Positions 59,188-64,000 of a stretch of DNA of 64,000 nt are shown one piece after another. Source of the DNA: Streptomyces sp. NRRL B-1140 (lineage in GTDB: Bacteria; Actinomycetota; Actinomycetes; Streptomycetales; Streptomycetaceae); the NCBI RefSeq assembly GCF_001280065.1, contig NZ_LGEA01000125.1:224071-288070 (forward strand). The letters are read 5' to 3'. Under the pieces are notes generated by a model. It searched no databases and was not told the DNA's origin. It worked only from the letters and a program-made list of their open reading frames with translations. A program made the position numbers and the translations under genes. Every line of letters starts with the position of its first letter. Position 1 is the first letter of the stretch.

Positions 59188-61620
59188 ATGGACAACCGAC
59201 CCGACACGCACACGGGAGAAGGGGGCGCGGCGGCGCCCGAGGACGTCGCCGTCGTCATCGACGCCCGCGGTGCCGTGCTCGTATGGAGCACGGGAGCCAG
59301 GAGGATGCTCGGATACGAGCCCGGCGAAGTGGTGGGGCGGCCGGCCACCCACCTGCTGTCCGCCGAACTCCCCCTGGCGATGCGGCGCCACCTGGCCGCG
59401 GGCGAACCGTGGACGAGCGACGTGGGACTGCGCAGGCGGGACGGAGGCCGCGTCAAGGCGCAGCTGAGAGGCACCCCGCTGGTGGACGCGCGCGGCAGGA
59501 CCGCCTGGGTCGTCACCCCGGCGGCCGTGACCTACCCCGCCGGGCCGACCGAAGAGGAGCCCACGGAGCTGTGGGACCTCACCCTCGCGCAACTTCCGCT
59601 GCCGGTGGCCGTCTACGACCGGGAGGCGCGGTTCGTGACCTGCAACCAGGTGATGAGCCGGGCCATGGGGCTCAGGCCGGACGAGATGAGGGGCAAGACG
59701 CTGTGGGAGATCTACCCCACCCCGCCCCTGGACGAGATCGACCGCCTGCAACACGAGGTGGTGCGCACCGGCGAGATGATCGTCCGCGAGGAACAGCCCT
59801 TCAGGGCCTCCGGCGAGATCCGCGATCACGCGTGGTCGGTCTTCCTCTCCCCGCTGAAGAACGGGGCGGGAAAGACGCTGGGCATGTCCGCGCTGGTGAT
59901 CGACATCACCGAGCAGTACTGGGCCCGGCGCCGCCTGGCGGTGCTCAACGACGCTAGTACACGCATCGGCAGCACCCTGGACGTGGCCCGGACGGCAGAG
60001 GAGCTGGCCGAGGTGGCGGTGGACGGGTTCGCCGACTTCGTCACCGTCGACCTGCTGGAGGCGGTCGCCCAGGGCCATGAACCGCAACCGGCACCACCGG
60101 ACACAGAGGTCGTCTTCCGCCGCACCGCGCAACGGTCGGTACTGCCGGGCTGCCCTGAATCCGTGGTCCCGGAGGGCGGCATCGACATCTGCCCGCCCAG
60201 CGCGCCACCCGCTCGGGCACTGATCACGGGCCGGGGCGCCGTGTACCGGATGGGCGATCCGCTGCTGGGCGACTGGTCGACGGCACACCCGGCCCGGGCC
60301 GAGAGCGTGCGCAGGTTCGGCATCCACGCGGTGATGATGGTGCCGCTGCGCGCCCGGGGCGTCACCCTGGGCGTGATGCACCTGGTGCGGCACCGCACCG
60401 CGGACGCCTTCACCGAGGACGACCTGCTGCTCGCCGAGGAGATCGCCGCACGGGCGGCGGTGAGCATCGACAACGCCCGCCGCTACACCCGCGAGCGCCA
60501 CACCGCGATCACCCTCCAGCGCAGCCTCCTGCCCCCCGGGCCGCCCCGGGCGCAGGCCCTGGAGCTCGCCCACCGCTACTTTCCCGCCGGTTCGGGGGAC
60601 GAGATCGGCGGCGACTGGTTCGACGTCATCGCACTGTCGGGAGGCCGGGTCGCACTCGTGGTGGGCGACGTCGTGGGCCAGGGGGTGCACGCCTCGGCCG
60701 CGATGGGCCGCCTGCGCACCGCGGTCCGTACGCTCGCCGACGCCGACTTCGCGCCCGAGGAGCTGCTCACCCGCCTGGACGACCTGGTCATCCGCCTCGA
60801 CCGGGAGGAGGGCCCGGACACCCGTGAACAGGGCGAAGGGGCCTCGGCAGAGGTCGGGGCCACCTGCCTCTACGCCGTCTACGACCCCGTCGCCGGACGG
60901 TGCGACATGGCCCGGGCCGGGCACCCGCCGCCCGTCCTGGTGAACCCCGACGGGACCGCGCAGGTCCTGGACCTGCCCGCCGGGCCACCGCTCGGCCTGG
61001 GCGGCATGCCGTTCGAGACCGCGCGGATCGACGTGGGCGAGGGCACCCTGCTCGCCTTCTACACCGACGGCCTGGTCGAGACCCCCGGCCGTGACATCGA
61101 CGTCGGACTGGAGCTGCTGAGCGAGGCGCTGCGGCGCCCGGTCGCGGGCCTGGAGGAGACCTGCGAGGAGGTGCTGCGCAAGGTGCGGGCCGAGCCCGCC
61201 GCCGACGACATCGTTCTGCTCCTGGCCAGGATCCGTGGTCTCGGTACCGACCGGGTACGCGTCTGGAGCCTGCCCGTGGACCCCGCGGCCGTCGCCGGAG
61301 CCCGCCGCATGGCGAGCGAACAACTGGCCGCCTGGGGGCTGGCCGAGCTCGAGTTCCCCACGGAACTGATCGTCAGCGAGCTGGTCACCAACGCCATCCG
61401 CTACGGCAACGCGCCCGTCGAGCTGCGCCTCATCCGCTCCGACGTCCTCGTCTGCGAGGTCTCCGACGGCAGCAGCACCGCGCCGCTCCTGCGCCGCGCC
61501 CGGGTCTTCGACGAGGGCGGCCGCGGACTGCTGCTCGTCGCCCAGGTCGCCGAGCGCTGGGGCAGCCGTCACACCGCGGAGGGCAAGACGATCTGGGCCG
61601 AACTGCCCCTGCCGAGCTGA
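59188..61620 (+). CDS. SpoIIE-type PP2C phosphatase, paralogue of the 40863-43259 protein
   Basis: 810 residues from ATG 59188. It has the same PAS-PAS-GAF-PP2C-HATPase order as the product of 40863-43259 and shares long blocks with it (LWDLTLAQLP, ADFVTVDLLE, MMVPLRARGVTLG, VFDEGGRGLLLVAQ). Key phosphatase motifs are EIGGDWFDVIAL, VGDVVGQGVHASAAMGRL, RAGHPPPVLV, LAFYTDGLVE and ADDIVLLL. The ATPase part has ELIVSELVTNAIRYG and DEGGRGLLLV. One visible difference is Gln for His in the VGHG element (VGQG). Probable stress-signalling switch; the partner anti-sigma proteins are not in the window. A short hairpin follows. Confidence 0.88.
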   Translation: MDNRPDTHTGEGGAAAPEDVAVVIDARGAVLVWSTGARRMLGYEPGEVVGRPATHLLSAELPLAMRRHLAAGEPWTSDVGLRRRDGGRVKAQLRGTPLVDARGRTAWVVTPAAVTYPAGPTEEEPTELWDLTLAQLPLPVAVYDREARFVTCNQVMSRAMGLRPDEMRGKTLWEIYPTPPLDEIDRLQHEVVRTGEMIVREEQPFRASGEIRDHAWSVFLSPLKNGAGKTLGMSALVIDITEQYWARRRLAVLNDASTRIGSTLDVARTAEELAEVAVDGFADFVTVDLLEAVAQGHEPQPAPPDTEVVFRRTAQRSVLPGCPESVVPEGGIDICPPSAPPARALITGRGAVYRMGDPLLGDWSTAHPARAESVRRFGIHAVMMVPLRARGVTLGVMHLVRHRTADAFTEDDLLLAEEIAARAAVSIDNARRYTRERHTAITLQRSLLPPGPPRAQALELAHRYFPAGSGDEIGGDWFDVIALSGGRVALVVGDVVGQGVHASAAMGRLRTAVRTLADADFAPEELLTRLDDLVIRLDREEGPDTREQGEGASAEVGATCLYAVYDPVAGRCDMARAGHPPPVLVNPDGTAQVLDLPAGPPLGLGGMPFETARIDVGEGTLLAFYTDGLVETPGRDIDVGLELLSEALRRPVAGLEETCEEVLRKVRAEPAADDIVLLLARIRGLGTDRVRVWSLPVDPAAVAGARRMASEQLAAWGLAELEFPTELIVSELVTNAIRYGNAPVELRLIRSDVLVCEVSDGSSTAPLLRRARVFDEGGRGLLLVAQVAERWGSRHTAEGKTIWAELPLPS

Positions 61621-61625
61621 CCGCC

Positions 61626-61644
61626 CGCACGGTGGCGCCGTGCG
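61626..61644 (+). terminator. Short hairpin after the SpoIIE-type gene
   Basis: CGCACGG (61626-61632) pairs with CCGTGCG (61638-61644), five-base loop, six bases after the stop codon. Confidence 0.55.
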
Positions 61645-61832
61645 ACGGAAGGGGCTGTGCCCTGCACCTTTGCTGGTGGAAGATCCGACTCTGGGGTAGG
61701 GTCTCGACGCAACTCCCGGTCGGTGGATTCAAGCCAGTCGTCCGGGATCCCCGCCGTTCGTGAAGGCGGCACGGCCGGAACGCCCCCTGGTGTGGCCAGG
61801 TAAGAACATCTTGCACCCAGTCGATGCGATCT

Positions 61833-61858
61833 TGTCATCAGACTCGCCTAGGATGACA
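61833..61858. promoter_or_regulatory. Inverted repeat TGTCATC-N12-GATGACA
   Basis: A perfect 7-bp inverted repeat around a possible -10 element TAGGAT, in an A/T-rich patch about 200 bases before the start of the helical-repeat/winged-helix gene. It is a candidate operator, perhaps for that gene's own DNA-binding product. Confidence 0.4.
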
Positions 61859-62060
61859 TTCTGAAGGCGGCAACGTGTCACGGCGGACAACCCCCGATGA
61901 ACACTCGCGCGGCATCGGGGCACTCCGGGACAGGTTCGGAGGCCCCGTCTGCGACGGCGAATGTGCTGGAGACAGCCGGCGTGGCCCCCTCCAGGACGTG
62001 CCGGACACCTCACCGATCCGGCGAAGGTCACGGGAACCGGGTAGTCGGAGGCCACCGCGT

Positions 62061-63839
62061 ATGGGCGACGCAACGGATAGGACAGCGGAGATGAGCAGCG
62101 TAGTCGAGCGCTATCAGGCACTTGAGGAGCATGTCGCGGGCGGCCGCCAGGTCAAGCTGACGGACGTGCTGGACGTGCCCGCAGCCGAGCTGCGGCAGGC
62201 GAACGAGCACGACGTCGCGGTCCTGCTGCTGCTCGGTGAGTTGTGCGCCCGCCTGGACAACGGCGCATCGGCCGCGCCCCTGGTACTGGCCACCGCCGAC
62301 AAATACGTCAACACCTCCTTCTTCTACACCGGGCGGATCCTGCCGCGGACCCGGGAGCTGATCGAACTCCTCGACCGCGCGGTACGTGAGCACTCGTTCG
62401 ACGTGCTGATGGAGGTGGCCGACCACCTCAGCCAGGGGTGGGCGAGGTACGCCGACTCCATGTTCCCGTCCGCGTTCGCCCGGCTCGCCGAAGAGGCCGG
62501 GCTGGACGGGAAGCCGGAGTCTTTCTCCCGTGTCTCCTTCGTGCTGTGGCGCGATGGTCTGGAAGCCGCCGCCGAGAACGCACCGGAGCGAGCGCTGCCG
62601 CTCTTCAGGGACTCGCTGGAGCGCTACCGGACGTACGGCTACTACGCGGACGCGTCCTGGCTTCACACGGACCTGGTCATCGCCCATCTGCTCGCCGGGC
62701 AGAAAGAGGAAGCGCACGCCGAGCTCGAGGCGCAGCGCACGTACGTGGAGAAGGTGCTCGAAGCGCATCCGGTCGTCGCACCGGAGGCGGGACGGTCGTT
62801 CGCCTTCCACCTGGGCGACGTGCAGAGCGGCGAATACAGCACGTTCGTGGAGTCATCGGTCCTGCGCCCGACCGAACTGACCGAACGCGACCGCGAACTC
62901 CTCATGCGCTACGTCCGCACCAGCGAGTTCCTCATCTCCGCCTGCCGGTACGGAGTGCAGCGCGACTTCGACGCGGCACTGGACACCTTCTCCTTCGGCT
63001 GGGGCACCTATCAGCAGTCGCCCTACCCGAGGATGTTCCGTCATCTCGCCGACGGTTACCTCGATGCCCCGGGGAAGTGGAACGTCCATCTCACGGCCTA
63101 CGAACAGTGGCACCGGATGCTGCGCACGTACCGGGTCCGGGTACGGCCCCACGTGCTCATCGACACGGCTGTGACACTGCACGACCGGCTGAAGTACGCC
63201 GGGTTGAACACCTGCGCCTCCCTCGTCCTGCTGGACACCGCCGTGCTGCACTCCCGGCTGCACGGCAGAGGGGAATCGGTGGACTGGATCACGCGCTACC
63301 TGCAGGACCTGCGGCCGACCCTGCCGGAGACGCTGGGCGCGGTGGCCGACTACCTGCAGGCGCCGCGCGGCACGGAGCGCCGCCAACTGCTCAGCCGGTA
63401 CATCGGACTGCGGGCCGGCCATCTCGTACCGGAGTTCCTCTCCCTCGACCTGGGCGAAGAGCAGCTGCCGCAGCCCGACCGGCTCGAAGTGACGCTCTAC
63501 GGCCGGTTGCTGTCGGTGGAAGGGATCACCGTGCACGAGAACGCACCGCAGCCGCTCATCGACACCCTCCGCGTGCTGGGCCGGGACTTCTCGGAGAGCG
63601 TCGCACGGGGAATCGCCGTCCCCTACCTTTCCGCTGCCGAGCTGTCGGACCGTACGAACCGCACCTCCGCGGCACTGGCCCAGACCGTACGGCGATTTCG
63701 CAGTGCCTGCCAGGAGCGCTTCAGCGAAGTGGCGGACTACGACATGGCCCAGGACGCCGTGATCCAGGGACGCCCCGGCTACCGGCTGAACCCGCAGAGC
63801 ATCCATGGCTTCACGGAGTACTCGACGGACGCCGGCTGA
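62061..63839 (+). CDS. Helical-repeat protein with C-terminal winged-helix domain
   Basis: 592 residues from ATG 62061 (GGAGG about nine bases upstream); ATG 62091 is a close alternative. The first 490 or so residues are almost all helical and TPR-like (LFRDSLERYRTYGYYADASW, AGQKEEAHAELEAQRTYVEKVLEAH). The last 90 look like an OmpR-type winged helix: EVTLYGRLLSVEGITVHE, AELSDRTNRTSAALAQTVRRFR and the ending GRPGYRLNPQSI, the usual GxGYRLNP wing. This reverses the order found in AfsR/SARP proteins. I do not recognise a named family. It is probably a regulator; the signal and targets are unknown. Confidence 0.65.
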   Translation: MGDATDRTAEMSSVVERYQALEEHVAGGRQVKLTDVLDVPAAELRQANEHDVAVLLLLGELCARLDNGASAAPLVLATADKYVNTSFFYTGRILPRTRELIELLDRAVREHSFDVLMEVADHLSQGWARYADSMFPSAFARLAEEAGLDGKPESFSRVSFVLWRDGLEAAAENAPERALPLFRDSLERYRTYGYYADASWLHTDLVIAHLLAGQKEEAHAELEAQRTYVEKVLEAHPVVAPEAGRSFAFHLGDVQSGEYSTFVESSVLRPTELTERDRELLMRYVRTSEFLISACRYGVQRDFDAALDTFSFGWGTYQQSPYPRMFRHLADGYLDAPGKWNVHLTAYEQWHRMLRTYRVRVRPHVLIDTAVTLHDRLKYAGLNTCASLVLLDTAVLHSRLHGRGESVDWITRYLQDLRPTLPETLGAVADYLQAPRGTERRQLLSRYIGLRAGHLVPEFLSLDLGEEQLPQPDRLEVTLYGRLLSVEGITVHENAPQPLIDTLRVLGRDFSESVARGIAVPYLSAAELSDRTNRTSAALAQTVRRFRSACQERFSEVADYDMAQDAVIQGRPGYRLNPQSIHGFTEYSTDAG

Positions 63840-63851
63840 ACCGAGCGGAGC

Positions 63852-63881
63852 AGGCCCGGGGCCATGGAGGGCGCCGGGCCT
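63852..63881. terminator. Hairpin between convergent genes
   Basis: AGGCCCGG (63852-63859) pairs with CCGGGCCT (63874-63881), between the stop of the winged-helix gene and the convergent ahcY stop at 63902. Confidence 0.65.
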
Positions 63882-63901
63882 TCAGACAGCGCCGGACGCG
63901 G

Positions 63902-64000
63902 TCAGTAGCGGTAGTGGTCGGGCTTGAAGGGGCCTTCGACCTTCACGCCGATGTACTCGGCCTGCTCGGGGCGGAGCGTGGTCAGCTTCACGCCGAGGGC
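63902..64000 (-). CDS. ahcY: S-adenosylhomocysteinase, C-terminal end (partial)
   Basis: The last 32 codons and stop of a minus-strand gene that runs off the window edge. The tail [18 protein letters not shown] followed by FKPDHYRY is the highly conserved C-terminus of adenosylhomocysteinase. It contains the Lys and Tyr of the KPDHYRY motif, which reach into the NAD site of the neighbouring subunit in the tetramer. The enzyme splits S-adenosylhomocysteine to adenosine and homocysteine in the activated methyl cycle. Only the 3' end is visible. Confidence 0.9.
   Translation of the reverse strand, partial: ALGVKLTTLRPEQAEYIGVKVEGPFKPDHYRY

Larger units (their letters stand above)
61621..62060. 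other. Long regulatory intergenic stretch
   Basis: About 440 bases before the next gene. It holds a short hairpin, a TAGGGT (61697-61702) and a TAGGAT (61849-61854) that could be -10 elements, and an inverted repeat TGTCATC/GATGACA (61833-61839 and 61852-61858). Its 61800-61870 part is clearly A/T-richer. An in-frame GTG at 61875 would extend the next protein by 62 residues. About 30% of those codons end in A or T, unlike the gene body, so I treat this as non-coding. Confidence 0.5.

Noticed and set aside
61875..62060. N-terminal extension of the winged-helix protein from GTG 61875
   Set aside because: Roughly a third of the codons end in A or T, unlike the gene body, and the translated stretch is Arg/Pro-rich without structure; ATG 62061 has a better ribosome site.

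Overview
The window is very G+C-rich. Its genes have strongly GC-biased third codon positions, many GTG starts, purine-rich Shine-Dalgarno sites, very long antisense shadow frames and only three TTA codons. Together with the gene content (SpoIIE-type phosphatases, twin-NBD sugar ABC system, conservon-type P450, terpene synthase, AraC/LAL regulators, many secreted hydrolases) this points to a Streptomyces-like actinomycete chromosome, probably a metabolically accessory part. I see no tRNA, rRNA, transposase, integrase, phage module or CRISPR array.

Layout. 0.2-2.5 kb: secreted L,D-transpeptidase and a secreted PNGase A-like protein. 2.5-4.2 kb: dicarboxylate symporter (dctA-like) behind a Crp-type box and followed by a strong terminator. 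4.4-6.8 kb: divergent MarR regulator/ABC exporter pair with a perfect inverted repeat between them. 6.8-9.4 kb: MltG-like protein, FMO-like flavoprotein, YjbQ-family protein. 9.4-12.6 kb: a 1045-residue GAF-GAF-PP2C-HATPase protein. 12.7-16.5 kb: complete RbsA/RbsC/RbsB-like sugar ABC operon. 16.6-21.1 kb: NDH-2/AIF-like flavoprotein, a P450 lacking the ExxR motif, and a 14-TM MFS exporter. 21.2-22.3 kb: secreted CE2-like SGNH esterase with a perfect CebR-type operator. 22.5-25.9 kb: membrane-anchored NACHT NTPase. 26.0-31.6 kb: a minus-strand block reading P450, terpene synthase (overlapping genes), then a large LuxR-type (LAL) regulator; this looks like a minimal terpene cluster.

32-36 kb: membrane-anchored XRE-type regulator divergent from a secreted PI-PLC/SGNH/FN3 fusion, separated by two near-identical palindromes. 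36.9-40.3 kb: ATP-grasp ligase plus CocE/NonD hydrolase operon, next to a decayed SDR gene (40.4-40.9 kb). 40.9-43.3 kb: second SpoIIE-type phosphatase. 43.3-45 kb: tandem repeats, then a LysE exporter/Lrp regulator pair. 45-48 kb: APH-like kinase, alpha/beta hydrolase, a 48-bp perfect palindrome and an AraC regulator with a TTA codon. 48.2-50 kb: AlkD-like protein and a BtrH-like acyltransferase whose second codon is TTA. 50.2-53.4 kb: small protein, methyltransferase, SMI1/KNR4 protein. 53.7-58.9 kb: a giant secreted protein with two GH43 catalytic modules. 59.2-61.6 kb: third SpoIIE-type phosphatase, a close paralogue of the second. 62-63.8 kb: helical-repeat protein ending in a winged helix. 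63.9 kb to the end: 3' end of S-adenosylhomocysteinase on the minus strand.

Themes: (i) secreted polymer-degrading enzymes, one probably under cello-oligosaccharide control; (ii) a small terpene locus with an unusual active-site triad; (iii) a possible self-protection/acyl-transfer pair (AlkD plus BtrH) and an ATP-grasp/hydrolase pair, both of which look like natural-product modules; (iv) three multidomain PP2C/HATPase switch proteins within 52 kb.
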